Positions 17,244 to 25,526 of a stretch of 28,386 nt of DNA are shown here, piece after piece (positions within the stretch are counted from its first letter, which is position 1; each line of letters opens with the position of its first letter). Source of the stretch: Candidatus Parcubacteria bacterium (GTDB taxonomy: Bacteria > Patescibacteriota > Patescibacteriia > UBA1558 > GWA2-36-10); contig QZJA01000025.1 of the NCBI GenBank assembly GCA_003599205.1, positions 1 to 28,386 of the forward strand, read 5' to 3'. The notes under the pieces are model-generated. The model worked only from the letters and a program-made list of their open reading frames with translations. It did no database searches and was not told where the DNA came from. The position numbers and the translations under genes were made by a program.

Positions 17244-17930
17244 ATGTCAAGATTTCAACAAAAAAAAATTACCAAAGGCCAGACATTGGGTGATAAACTC
17301 AAACAAGCCAGATTGGACAAAGAGCTTTCTTTAAGAGACATAGAATTAGCCACTAGAATTCCTATAAAGTATGTTGAAATTTTGGAAAGTGGTTCATATA
17401 AAGAATTGCCCGGTGACATCTATGCTAAAGCGTGGATAAAACTATATGCCGATATTTTGGGTATACCAGCCAGAGAATTATTGGACGATTTTAAGATTGA
17501 AAAAACCATTAGTGAAAAAATAAATAGAGTTGGTGTCGTAGCTAAGCCAAAGAAAAAAAATATATTAGATAATATAATCTGGCCAAAAGTAGTAAAGGGT
17601 TTTTTGATAGTGGTAGTTGTTTTGTCGCTTTTGGGTTATTTGGGCTGGAGTGTTAAAAATATTATCTCGGCACCAGAAATAACAATTTATCAGCCAGAAG
17701 ATAATTTTAAAACTAGTGAAAGTAGTATTAATATAGTGGGTAAAACGGAAGCCGAGGTTCAGCTGACTATAAACGAGGAGTTAGTTTTGTTGGATGAGGA
17801 CGGGAATTTTAGTCAAACAGTAAATTTAATTACCGGCTTGAATAATTTATCAATATCTGCTAAAAAGAAACATAGTAAAACTAATAAGCTAGAGCTTAAA
17901 ATTTTACGAGAATCATTTGAAATTAATTAA
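17244..17930 (+). CDS. RodZ-like membrane-anchored helix-turn-helix protein
   Basis: The 228-residue protein has an N-terminal HTH domain (about 14-85: TLGDKLKQARLDKELSLRDI, then ATRIPIKYVEILESG). A basic linker and one transmembrane helix (about 117-136) follow. The C-terminal extracellular beta-domain (EITIYQPEDNFKTSESSINIVGKTEAEVQL) looks like an Ig-like or glucodextranase-B-type fold. This is the layout of RodZ, which links the cytoskeleton to cell-wall synthesis. No mreB lies in the window, so a role in shape is inferred. It follows ftsK by eight bases and precedes recA by 53. Confidence 0.8.
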   Translation: MSRFQQKKITKGQTLGDKLKQARLDKELSLRDIELATRIPIKYVEILESGSYKELPGDIYAKAWIKLYADILGIPARELLDDFKIEKTISEKINRVGVVAKPKKKNILDNIIWPKVVKGFLIVVVVLSLLGYLGWSVKNIISAPEITIYQPEDNFKTSESSINIVGKTEAEVQLTINEELVLLDEDGNFSQTVNLITGLNNLSISAKKKHSKTNKLELKILRESFEIN

Positions 17931-17941
17931 CTAATAAGGCA

Positions 17942-17968
17942 AGCAAATACAGGCTAGTTTGCTAATAT
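17942..17968 (+). promoter_or_regulatory. recA promoter with an overlapping dyad, possible operator
   Basis: TG, one base, then TAATAT (17963-17968) forms an extended -10 with no good -35. A perfect inverted repeat, AGCAAA (17942-17947) and TTTGCT (17958-17963), runs into it. A repressor there would block the promoter. It does not match the LexA sites of E. coli (CTGT-N8-ACAG) or Bacillus (GAAC-N4-GTTC). recA may also be read from the ftsK operon. Confidence 0.45.
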
Positions 17969-17983
17969 CGGGAAGATAAAAAT

Positions 17984-18994
17984 ATGGCTAAAGAAAAATT
18001 AAAGGATAAGTTTAGCGAATCTACCAAAAGTGCTATAGAACAAATCAGAAGTCGTTTTGGTGAAGGTTCTATAATGAATTTGGGAGAAGCCAAAGCTATG
18101 AATGTGGAAGCAATATCAACTGGATGTTTGTCCTTAGACATTGCTCTAGGAGTAGGAGGAGTGCCCAAAGGTAGAATTATTGAAATTTATGGTCCAGAAG
18201 CCTCTGGTAAAACAACTCTAGCCCAGCACATTGTGGCTGAGTCTCAGAGAAATGGCGGTACGGCCGCTTTTGTAGATGCCGAGCATGCCTTGGATCCAGA
18301 TTATGCTAAGAAAATAGGGGTTGATATAGATAGTTTGCTTATTTCTCAACCAGATACTGGTGAGCAAGCTTTAGAAATAGTAGAAACTTTGGTTCGTTCG
18401 GGGGGTATAGATGTGATAGTGATTGATTCGGTCGCTGCTCTAGTGCCAAAAGCAGAAATAGAGGGCGAGATGGGAGATAGCCACATGGGACTTCAGGCAC
18501 GATTAATGAGTCAAGCTCTTAGGAAACTAGCCGGCATTGTCCACAAAAGTAATACAACAGTTATTTTTATCAATCAGATCAGGATGAAGATTGGAGTATT
18601 TTTTGGCAATCCAGAAACCACTACTGGAGGCAACGCTTTAAAATTTTATTCTTCTGTCAGGATTGAGGTCAGACGTAGCGCCCAGATAAAACAGGGAGAA
18701 AAAATAATTGGTAATCAAGTAAAAGCCAAGGTGGTCAAAAATAAAGTAGCCGCTCCTTTCAAAAGCACTGTTTTTGATATTATGTACAATGAAGGTATTT
18801 CTGTATCGGGTGATATCTTGGACACTGGTCTAGCTTTTGGAATAATAAATAAATCTGGTAATTCTTATAGCTACGCTGAAGAGAAGCTGGGTGTTGGTCG
18901 AGAAAACGCCAAGACTTATTTACGGGGGAACAAGAAATTAGTCGAAGAAATCAGAAAAAAAATCTGGCAGCAGTATAAATCATCAGAAAGTTAA
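17984..18994 (+). CDS. recA: Recombinase RecA
   Basis: The 336-residue protein carries the Walker A loop GPEASGKTT at 70-78 and the Walker B strand DVIVIDSVAAL near 143-153. It also has GDSHMGLQARLMSQALRKL, INQIRMKIGVFFGNPETTTGGNALKFY and a C-terminal domain ending in EEIRKKIWQQY. RecA forms filaments on single-stranded DNA, pairs homologous DNA and usually triggers SOS. The C-terminal acidic tail of E. coli RecA is short or absent. A GGGAAG about eight bases before the ATG could serve as a weak SD. A perfect 14-bp hairpin follows. With ruvA at 3541, two branch and strand-exchange functions are in the window but in different operons. Confidence 0.97.
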   Translation: MAKEKLKDKFSESTKSAIEQIRSRFGEGSIMNLGEAKAMNVEAISTGCLSLDIALGVGGVPKGRIIEIYGPEASGKTTLAQHIVAESQRNGGTAAFVDAEHALDPDYAKKIGVDIDSLLISQPDTGEQALEIVETLVRSGGIDVIVIDSVAALVPKAEIEGEMGDSHMGLQARLMSQALRKLAGIVHKSNTTVIFINQIRMKIGVFFGNPETTTGGNALKFYSSVRIEVRRSAQIKQGEKIIGNQVKAKVVKNKVAAPFKSTVFDIMYNEGISVSGDILDTGLAFGIINKSGNSYSYAEEKLGVGRENAKTYLRGNKKLVEEIRKKIWQQYKSSES

Positions 18995-19006
18995 TAAATG
19001 CTTATC

Positions 19007-19040
19007 AAGCCCCGTCCCGCATTGCGGGACGGGGCTTTAA
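19007..19040 (+). terminator. Strong hairpin after recA
   Basis: AAGCCCCGTCCCGC (19007-19020) pairs perfectly with 19024-19037 around a 3-base ATT loop. Only CTTTAATT follows, so the T-run is short. Its second arm overlaps the -35 of the next promoter. Confidence 0.85.
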
Positions 19041-19050
19041 TTAGTATAAT
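19022..19050 (+). promoter_or_regulatory. Promoter of the flippase gene, predicted leaderless
   Basis: TTGCGG (19022-19027) and a perfect TATAAT (19045-19050) are 17 bp apart. The expected start is at 19057, exactly the A of the ATG. The -35 lies inside the recA terminator hairpin. Confidence 0.65.
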
Positions 19051-19056
19051 TTCAGT

Positions 19057-20490
19057 ATGTCTGTAGCTAATAAAATATTTACCAATACTTTGTGGCAGGT
19101 CATTATCCGGGCAGTCAATATTTTAATTGGGGTGATTTCTTTGGCTTTAGTTACTAGGATATTGGGTCAAGCTGGTTTTGGTTATTATACGACCATTTTT
19201 GCTTTTGTGCAGATATTTATGATTTTGGCAGATTTTGGTCTTTATCTGACACTGCTTCATGATATTTCTACTACCACTGATCGTCAAGAAGAAAATAAAA
19301 TAGTAAATAATATTTTTACTATTAGAGTTTTAGCTTCACTACTGATAATAATTTTGGCCCCGATAGCAGTTTGGTTTTTCCCTTATGATTTAGCGGTCAA
19401 ACAGGGAGTATTATATTTTGTGGGCGTCTTCTTTTTTAATAGTTTGATTTCTACTCTAACCGCGGTTTTTTCCAAAAAATTAGAAATGCCCAAAGTAGCC
19501 ATAGTAGATTTTGTTAATAAGATTTTTTATATTTCTTTTTTACTTTATTATTTTTATTTTGGTGGTAATCTAAATGCTATACTTTTAACCAATTCAATCA
19601 CTAGTTTTTTGGCTTTTATTTTGCTTTATTTATTTTTGCGAAAGCACGTCAGTCTCAACTTGGCTTGGGATTTTAGCTATTGGAAAAAAGTTTTTCATAC
19701 TACCTGGCCGCTGGCAGTTACGGTTGTTTTAAACCTTGTTTATTTCAAGGCAGACACTTTGATCTTGTCTCTTTATGAATCACCAGAAACGGTTGGTCTT
19801 TATGGAGCACCATATCGTATTTTAGAAGTGATAACTACCTTTCCCCACATGTTTATGAGTTTGATTTTACCAATATTTACTGCTGCTTGGGTGGCCAAAA
19901 ATACAGAAAAAATAAATCAGACCCTACAAAGCACCTTTGATTTTTTTAGTATCTTAGGAGTTTTGATGATTGTGGGTACTTGGCTTTTGAGTACACCAAT
20001 GATGATAATGTTATCTGGTCAGGAGTTTGCTCCTTCAGGAGCTATACTTAATGTGTTGATTTTGGCTACAGTCAGTATTTTCTTTGGTACGCTCTACACT
20101 TATTTGGTTGTTGCTCTCAAAATCCAAAAAAAGATGATAAAGTATTTTTTCCTAGCAGCCATAATTGGTCTTTTAGGTTATATTATTTTTATACCTAGAT
20201 TTTCTTATTGGGGTGCAGCTTATATGACGCTAGTAGTAGAAGTTTTGATCTGGGTATTTGCTTATTATTTAGTCAAAAAACATTTGCCGATGAAGTTAAA
20301 TTTAAGCGTTTTGTTTAAAGCAATTTTTTCTGGTTTGGTTACTTTTATTTTAGTCTGGCTAATGAAAGATACAAATATTTTTTTAAAATTTATAGCCATA
20401 ATTTTTATCTATATCCTTGGTCTTTATATCAGTAGGGCAGTTGATAAAAAAACAATGATAAAATTAATAAAATCTCAAAAAGATGTTTAA
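19057..20490 (+). CDS. Wzx-like polysaccharide flippase (MATE/MOP superfamily)
   Basis: The 477-residue protein is very hydrophobic with about 12 to 14 membrane segments. It begins NTLWQVIIRAVNILIGVISLALVTRILGQAGFGYYTTIFAF, typical of Wzx and RfbX proteins. TWPLAVTVVLNLVYFKADTLILSLYESPETVGLYGAPYRI is the second-half repeat typical of the family. These proteins move lipid-linked sugar units across the inner membrane. The last 8 bases overlap the next gene, an O-antigen ligase-like protein, and galU follows, so surface glycan export is the likely pathway. No glycosyltransferases lie in the window. A lipid II flippase role is less likely given the neighbours. Confidence 0.85.
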   Translation: MSVANKIFTNTLWQVIIRAVNILIGVISLALVTRILGQAGFGYYTTIFAFVQIFMILADFGLYLTLLHDISTTTDRQEENKIVNNIFTIRVLASLLIIILAPIAVWFFPYDLAVKQGVLYFVGVFFFNSLISTLTAVFSKKLEMPKVAIVDFVNKIFYISFLLYYFYFGGNLNAILLTNSITSFLAFILLYLFLRKHVSLNLAWDFSYWKKVFHTTWPLAVTVVLNLVYFKADTLILSLYESPETVGLYGAPYRILEVITTFPHMFMSLILPIFTAAWVAKNTEKINQTLQSTFDFFSILGVLMIVGTWLLSTPMMIMLSGQEFAPSGAILNVLILATVSIFFGTLYTYLVVALKIQKKMIKYFFLAAIIGLLGYIIFIPRFSYWGAAYMTLVVEVLIWVFAYYLVKKHLPMKLNLSVLFKAIFSGLVTFILVWLMKDTNIFLKFIAIIFIYILGLYISRAVDKKTMIKLIKSQKDV

Positions 20491-21784
20491 TTTATTTTTA
20501 TATTTTGCGCTCCTAGTTTTTGCGATAATAAGTTATCGTCGTCCCATCTTTGGTTTAGCTACTATTGTTGTTTTATTGCCTAGTTATTTGTGGCGGATAA
20601 ATATTTTGTCTTTACCGGCCACTTTTTTGGAGTTAATGATATTACTTTTGTTTGTTGTTTGGTTGTTGAAACAGAAAAAATACAAAAAAATAAATTTATT
20701 TTTGTCTAGCAAAGCAGAAAATAAGATAGAAAAACCACTGCGTTATATTTTGTTGTTTTGGCTTTTAGCCAGTGTCTTAGCCTTGGTAGTAAATTTTTCT
20801 TATGCTAGCTTAGGGCTTTGGCGAGCTTATTTTTTGGAGCCACTAATGTTTTTTTTACTGTTTGTGTATTTGCCTCAGGACAAAAAAGATTGGCAATTAA
20901 TACTTAAATCCTTGGTAATTTTATTATCTTGGCTATTTGTCGTGGCCATTTATCAAAATTTTAGCTCTTGGAATTTTATCGCCGCTTATAATTATCCTAA
21001 CCCCAAAAGATTAACAGCAGTTTTTTCTTATCCCAACGCTTTGAGTCTATTGACCGCGCCTATTGCAATTTTCTTTTTTGGCCTATGGGCAGAAGCAAAA
21101 GAAAAGAAAAAATATCTGTGGTATTTGTTGGTGGCTATTTTAGGAGGACTGTTGTCTTATTTAGCTCATAGTGAGGGGGCACTAGTAGCAATTGTTATTT
21201 CTTTATTTATTTATCTAATATTAGCTAAAAAAACAAGAAAATTAGCATTTCCATTTTTTGTTGTTTTATTTATTTTAAGTCTTTTTGTTTTTCCAGTCAG
21301 TGATTATGGTGATAAATTATGGCAAGAGCTTAGCACGCCAGGAAAAAATTTAGATATTAGTTCTCTAGAAATAAGATCTTGGCAATGGCGCGAGACTAGT
21401 GCTATGTTGTCTGATAAATTTATTTTTGGTTCAGGGATCAATGGTTATCAGCAAGATTTAAAATCTTATCATCATATTGATTGGGTAGAAATTTATCTTT
21501 ACCCACATAATATATTTTTGAATTTTTGGGTAGAGTTAGGCCTTTTTGGTCTGCTGGTATTTTTAGCTTTAGGTTTTTATATAGTTCTTCAATTGAAGAA
21601 ATTGTTTAAGCAAGGAAATATTTTGGCTTGGCCACTTAGCCTAGCTTGGCTTACTTGGTTTGTCCATGGTTTAGTTGATGTACCGTATTTTAAGAATGAC
21701 CTGAGTTTGTTATTTTTTATTTTTTTAGCCCTTACCTTTTCAACTTATAAAAACATAGAACAAGGAGTGGAAGATAAAAGATAA
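20483..21784 (+). CDS. O-antigen ligase/polymerase-like membrane protein (WaaL/Wzy superfamily)
   Basis: The 433-residue protein has about 10 to 12 hydrophobic segments. Its largest outside loop contains DISSLEIRSWQWRETSAMLSDKFIFGSGINGYQQ. The motif YPHNIFLNFWVELGLFGLLVFLAL follows and is the hallmark of the Wzy_C/O-antigen ligase domain. Members join or polymerise lipid-linked glycans or transfer them to a carrier at the outer face of the membrane. It is translationally coupled to the flippase upstream by an 8-base overlap. Ligase and polymerase cannot be told apart by sequence, and a protein O-glycosylation ligase is also possible. Confidence 0.83.
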   Translation: MFNLFLYFALLVFAIISYRRPIFGLATIVVLLPSYLWRINILSLPATFLELMILLLFVVWLLKQKKYKKINLFLSSKAENKIEKPLRYILLFWLLASVLALVVNFSYASLGLWRAYFLEPLMFFLLFVYLPQDKKDWQLILKSLVILLSWLFVVAIYQNFSSWNFIAAYNYPNPKRLTAVFSYPNALSLLTAPIAIFFFGLWAEAKEKKKYLWYLLVAILGGLLSYLAHSEGALVAIVISLFIYLILAKKTRKLAFPFFVVLFILSLFVFPVSDYGDKLWQELSTPGKNLDISSLEIRSWQWRETSAMLSDKFIFGSGINGYQQDLKSYHHIDWVEIYLYPHNIFLNFWVELGLFGLLVFLALGFYIVLQLKKLFKQGNILAWPLSLAWLTWFVHGLVDVPYFKNDLSLLFFIFLALTFSTYKNIEQGVEDKR

Positions 21785-21789
21785 ATTTG

Positions 21790-21818
21790 TTTACATAAAG
21801 TCCAAATTTTAGTATAAT
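21790..21818 (+). promoter_or_regulatory. Promoter of galU, predicted leaderless
   Basis: TTTACA (21790-21795) and a perfect TATAAT (21813-21818) are 17 bp apart. The predicted start at 21825 is the A of the ATG. It is one of the best promoters in the window and leaves no room for an SD. Confidence 0.75.
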
Positions 21819-21824
21819 ATAGGC

Positions 21825-22685
21825 ATGAAAAAAGTTAGAAAAGCAGTAATTCCTGTAGCTGGTTTGGGTACTCGTTTTTTACCAGCGACCAAAGCGCAGC
21901 CCAAGGAAATGTTGGCGGTAATCGATAAGCCAATTATTCAATATATTGTTGAAGAAGCAGTAGCTGCCGGTATAGAACAGATTATCTTTGTTACTTCATC
22001 TACCAAAAGAGCAATTGAGGATCATTTTGACCGTAATTTTGAATTGGAATATCGTCTGCGTCAGAAAAATAAACAAAGCGAAATAAAAGATATTTTGAGA
22101 ATTTCCGACATGGCCAATTTTGTTTATGTTAGACAGAAAACACCAAAAGGTTTGGGTCATGCCATTTTTACAGCCAGAGAGCTAGTGGGCGATGAACCAT
22201 TTGCTGTCATGCTAGGAGACGATATTATTGATGCTAGAGTGCCGGCTATAAAACAATTGATAAATATTTACAATAAATATGAGGATATAGTCGTTGGTGT
22301 TACTCGGGTACCGAAAAAAGAAACTCATAAATATGGGATTATTGACCCCATTGTAATTGATGAAAATTCCTCAGAGATAAGAAGGATTATTGAAAAACCA
22401 AGTCCCGGTAAGGCTCCGTCTAATTTGGCCGTCAGTGGACGTTATGTTTTGACGCCTGAGATATTTGATATTTTAGCCAAAGGCAAAAAAGGTTCCGGTG
22501 GAGAAATACAACTGACCGATGCCTTGGCCGAACATGTGCGGCGAAAAGCAGGTTATGCTTGTCTTTATAAAGGTGATTATTATGATTGTGGTAATAAATT
22601 GGAATTTATAAAAGCCACCATAACTTATGCCTTAAAGAGAAAAGAGTTTAGGGGGCCGTTAAAAAAGTATTTAAAACAATTATAA
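21825..22685 (+). CDS. galU: UTP-glucose-1-phosphate uridylyltransferase
   Basis: The 286-residue protein opens with VRKAVIPVAGLGTRFLPATK, then AQPKEMLAVIDKPIIQYIVEEA. These are the signature nucleotide and sugar-binding segments of GalU. FVYVRQKTPKGLGHAI, AVMLGDDII and RRIIEKPSPGKAPSNLAVSGRYVL follow. The near-C-terminal YDCGNKLEFIKATI is typical. GalU makes UDP-glucose, a donor for surface glycans, which fits the flippase and ligase genes before it. Its own promoter separates it from those genes. The solute-binding protein gene starts 6 bases after its stop and is probably cotranscribed. Confidence 0.94.
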   Translation: MKKVRKAVIPVAGLGTRFLPATKAQPKEMLAVIDKPIIQYIVEEAVAAGIEQIIFVTSSTKRAIEDHFDRNFELEYRLRQKNKQSEIKDILRISDMANFVYVRQKTPKGLGHAIFTARELVGDEPFAVMLGDDIIDARVPAIKQLINIYNKYEDIVVGVTRVPKKETHKYGIIDPIVIDENSSEIRRIIEKPSPGKAPSNLAVSGRYVLTPEIFDILAKGKKGSGGEIQLTDALAEHVRRKAGYACLYKGDYYDCGNKLEFIKATITYALKRKEFRGPLKKYLKQL

Positions 22686-22691
22686 ATACTG

Positions 22692-24062
22692 ATGATAAAA
22701 AAACACTTTAAGAGAATTACTTTGTTGGTGCTAGCAATTTTTGTTGTGAGCTCAGGTTTTTCTTGTAAAGGTATATCTTGCACCAATAAAGAAGAATTAA
22801 AACCAGTTACTTTAGAAGTTTGGGGAGTTTGGGACAGCTCTTCACAGTTTTTTCCTTTGATCAAAGCTTATACTCAGAGCCATCCTACCATTAAGGTTAA
22901 TTACAAACAGTTTCGCTATGATGAATATGAAAGAAAATTACTTGAAGCTTGGGCTGACGACAGAGGACCAGATATTTTTGCTGTACCAGTTACTTGGCTC
23001 AAAAATTATCAAAAAAGATTAGAACCAATCCCCGCTCAAATGACCATTCCGGTTCAGGAAATGCAGGGCAGTATTAAACAGGAGCTCATAACAACCCTAA
23101 AAACTTTTCCTGGCTTAAGAGCACGTGATATAAATAGGACTTTTGTACCGGTTGTTTATGAAGATGTTATAATTGATGATCAAGTATATGCTTTACCATA
23201 TTACCTAGATACTCTAGTTACTTTTTATAATGAAGATTTACTTAGACAAAATGGTATCTCTCAACCAATTGCCGATTTCCATGATCTAATAGAGCAAACA
23301 CCTAAGTTAAGTCGAGCTACTGAAGATGGTCGTGTCTATCAATCGGCTGTAGCTATGGGCGGAACAGAAAACATCCCTCGTTTTTTTGACATCTTGGCTA
23401 GCATCATGCAGCAATACGAGCTTAATGTTAAAGGAAATTATTTTGATCCAATGGGTTCTCAGGGAGGAAAAGACAAATTAAAAGAAGTTCTTGGCTTCTA
23501 TACAGATTTTGCCAGCCCTGGCCGAGTAAGCTATAGCTGGAATAAAGATATGGACAATGCTTTTGAACTATTTGTTCAAGGCAGATTAGCCTACTTATTT
23601 GGCTACAGTTACCACTATGACGAATTGAAAGAAAGAAATTTACAGTTTAAGTGGGACGTAACTAATTTTCCTCAACTGAGAGGTGCTGAAGGCTCTAAAT
23701 ATTATGCTGATTATTGGGTTTATGGTGTATCAAAAAAATCGGCCAACAAAGATGCTGCTTGGAATTTTGTCCAGACTACGGCGACGGATCAAGAAATAAT
23801 AAAACAGTATTTGACACAAAATAAAAAACCGACTGCCCTTAGGGCGCTAATAGATGAACAATTAGAAACTGAAGAAATAGAAATTTTTGCTTCTCAGGTT
23901 TTGACAGCAGAGAATTGGTATAATGGTTACGATATTGTTTCAGCGGAAAGATATACCGCCGAGATAATAGAAGGTTTGCTATACGGGGACATGACAATGG
24001 AATCAGCGGTTGGTCTTTTTGTTGATAGGATAAACCAAACATATAGAAAGCCAAATGAATAA
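22692..24062 (+). CDS. Extracellular solute-binding lipoprotein, family 1 (sugar type)
   Basis: The 456-residue protein has a lipoprotein-like signal peptide ending near C25 (FVVSSGFSC), although the residues before the cysteine are not a textbook lipobox. The mature part starts LEVWGVWDSSSQFFPLIKAYTQSHPTIKVNYKQ and includes GPDIFAVPVTWL, ALPYYLDTLVTFYNEDLL and YWVYGVSKKSANKDAAWNFV. This matches periplasmic binding proteins of sugar ABC importers. No permease or ATPase gene lies beside it. Five pilin-like genes follow instead, the first overlapping it by 8 bases. It may serve a transporter elsewhere or bind a ligand at the cell surface. Confidence 0.87.
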   Translation: MIKKHFKRITLLVLAIFVVSSGFSCKGISCTNKEELKPVTLEVWGVWDSSSQFFPLIKAYTQSHPTIKVNYKQFRYDEYERKLLEAWADDRGPDIFAVPVTWLKNYQKRLEPIPAQMTIPVQEMQGSIKQELITTLKTFPGLRARDINRTFVPVVYEDVIIDDQVYALPYYLDTLVTFYNEDLLRQNGISQPIADFHDLIEQTPKLSRATEDGRVYQSAVAMGGTENIPRFFDILASIMQQYELNVKGNYFDPMGSQGGKDKLKEVLGFYTDFASPGRVSYSWNKDMDNAFELFVQGRLAYLFGYSYHYDELKERNLQFKWDVTNFPQLRGAEGSKYYADYWVYGVSKKSANKDAAWNFVQTTATDQEIIKQYLTQNKKPTALRALIDEQLETEEIEIFASQVLTAENWYNGYDIVSAERYTAEIIEGLLYGDMTMESAVGLFVDRINQTYRKPNE

Positions 24063-24720
24063 AAAAAATATTTTATTTTTTAGTCTGATAATACTTACTT
24101 TACCACAGCTGGTGGTGGCGCAAGGTTTCTTAGATGGGCTAGGTTGTATTACTACTGGTAACTGTCAGATTAGAGATGTAGAAATGGGTATAGTACTTTT
24201 GATCAACTGGCTTTTAGGCGGCATGGCTGCAGTAGCGCTACTTTATTTTGTTTGGGGCGGTTATCAATTTTTGATTTCTGGTGGTAGTTCGGAGAGAGTC
24301 CAAAAAGGTAAACAGATAATGATTAACACTATTTTTTCTTTAATTCTTGCTTTTGGTAGCTATCTGGGCATAAGTTTTATTGCCAACAATCTTTTAAATG
24401 TAAATGATGATTATAAAGTTACTTCAGAGTGTGTCGGTGTGGCAGAAAAGGGAGAGAAGAGATGTAACAGTGGCCAAGGAAATTATCGCTGTAGTGGTTA
24501 TACTTGGACCGGGGAGAATGAAAGGTTTAATGGTCTTTGTCTAACAGAATGTCAAATCAAAAGTATAGATGACGCTAGCGATGACTGGCTTTGCTATCAG
24601 CTTTGGCCAGGAGCAGTAGAAGGAGTAGATTATGTGACTGGTCTTTGCCCAGGAGGAAATGAAAATGTTTGTTTCAAAGCTTCGGCAGTTGACGCACATA
24701 ATGATAGCCCTACCCAATAA
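24055..24720 (+). CDS. Type IV secretion pilin-like protein with a cysteine-rich C-terminal extension
   Basis: The 221-residue protein has a signal peptide (about 1-22, ending VVAQ). Two membrane helices (about 45-70 and 90-112) flank the loop YQFLISGGSSERVQKGKQIM, the form taken here by the core of the T4SS-pilin/TrbC-VirB2-like family. Unlike its four neighbours, it continues for about 100 more residues with eight cysteines, ten in the whole mature protein. That suggests a disulfide-bonded domain outside the membrane. The gene overlaps the solute-binding gene by 8 bases. I do not recognise the extension. It may be a tip, adhesin or anchor variant of the pilin, which is inference. Confidence 0.75.
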   Translation: MNKKNILFFSLIILTLPQLVVAQGFLDGLGCITTGNCQIRDVEMGIVLLINWLLGGMAAVALLYFVWGGYQFLISGGSSERVQKGKQIMINTIFSLILAFGSYLGISFIANNLLNVNDDYKVTSECVGVAEKGEKRCNSGQGNYRCSGYTWTGENERFNGLCLTECQIKSIDDASDDWLCYQLWPGAVEGVDYVTGLCPGGNENVCFKASAVDAHNDSPTQ

Positions 24721-24745
24721 TTTTATATTATTAAAATATTTTAAC

Positions 24746-25096
24746 ATGGAGTTACTAAAAAATAAAAAAAGAGCGTTAACCCTATGGTTGTCTAGTTTCT
24801 TTTTGTTTTTGACTGAAAAAGTCAATGCTCAAGGAGTAGATTTGCCCAATCCGCTCAATGCTGACGACGTTCCGACTTTGATCTCTTACATGGTTAGGAG
24901 TATGTTGGGCATTTCTGGAGCTATTGCTTTATTGATGTTGGTTTGGGGAGGTATTACTTGGATGACTTCTTCAGGTAACGCTGATAGAGTGAAAAAAGGC
25001 AGAGACACTATAGTTTGGGCCATCTTTGGTTTAGCGGCTATTTTTATGAGTTATGCCATAATTAACTTTGTTTTTGAAGAGGCCTTAAACGTATAA
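24746..25096 (+). CDS. Type IV secretion pilin-like protein (TrbC/VirB2-like)
   Basis: The 116-residue product starts at the ATG at 24746. The frame is open further upstream to 24659, but that would overlap the previous gene and bury the signal peptide. The chosen start gives a basic N-terminus, a hydrophobic core and a likely cleavage at VNAQ. Two membrane helices flank GGITWMTSSGNADRVKKGRD, the conserved loop of the array. TAAAAT at 24732-24737 may be a -10 giving a very short leader, but no -35 is evident. In VirB2-type systems such proteins form the pilus of a secretion or DNA-transfer channel. Confidence 0.78.
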   Translation: MELLKNKKRALTLWLSSFFLFLTEKVNAQGVDLPNPLNADDVPTLISYMVRSMLGISGAIALLMLVWGGITWMTSSGNADRVKKGRDTIVWAIFGLAAIFMSYAIINFVFEEALNV

Positions 25097-25110
25097 AATA
25101 ACCTTTGATA

Positions 25111-25139
25111 TTGATAAATTTTTTTATTTGTTTTATAAT
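25111..25139 (+). promoter_or_regulatory. Near-consensus promoter and strong ribosome site for the central pilin gene
   Basis: TTGATA (25111-25116) and TATAAT (25134-25139) are 17 bp apart, giving a start near 25146 and a leader of about 29 nt. The leader holds AAAGGGGGTGA, ending near 25170 and five bases before the ATG. It nearly matches the 16S rRNA 3' end. This is the strongest expression signal on the plus strand of the window. Confidence 0.85.
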
Positions 25140-25174
25140 TAGATCATCTTAAAGAAAAGAAAGGGGGTGAAAAA

Positions 25175-25519
25175 ATGAGAAAACTTTTAACTGCTTTACT
25201 TTTACTTGCACCATCAGTAGCATCTGCCCAATCAGACGTATGGGGAATAAATGCTATGCAAAACTTAAACACCGGTACTAGAAATATTGGTGATACTATC
25301 GCTGGTATTGTCAACGTTGTTTTAGGTTTCTTGGGTATCATCGCCACAGGTATTATTTTAATGGGTGGTTTTAAATGGATGACATCACAAGGTAACTCTG
25401 ATAAAGTTGATGAAGCTAAAAAGCTTATCGGTGCTGGCGTGATCGGTCTAGCTATCGTTCTAGTAGCTTTCGCCGTTGCTCAGTTCGTATTGCTTTCACT
25501 TTACAACGAAACTACGTAA
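25175..25519 (+). CDS. Type IV secretion pilin-like protein, probable major pilin
   Basis: The 114-residue protein has a signal peptide ending at SVASAQ. Two membrane helices flank GGFKWMTSQGNSDKVDEAKKL, the clearest form of the array's core motif. The short length and lack of extra domains fit a structural subunit. It alone in the array has a near-consensus promoter and an almost perfect SD, so it is probably the most abundant product. A complex dyad lies directly after the stop and may limit readthrough into the next two pilin genes. Confidence 0.82.
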   Translation: MRKLLTALLLLAPSVASAQSDVWGINAMQNLNTGTRNIGDTIAGIVNVVLGFLGIIATGIILMGGFKWMTSQGNSDKVDEAKKLIGAGVIGLAIVLVAFAVAQFVLLSLYNETT

Positions 25520-25526
25520 TAGCACA

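Noticed and set aside
24659..24745. Longer N-terminus for the second pilin-like gene
   Set aside because: It would overlap the preceding gene and place the signal peptide inside the protein; the ATG at 24746 gives a normal secreted pilin.
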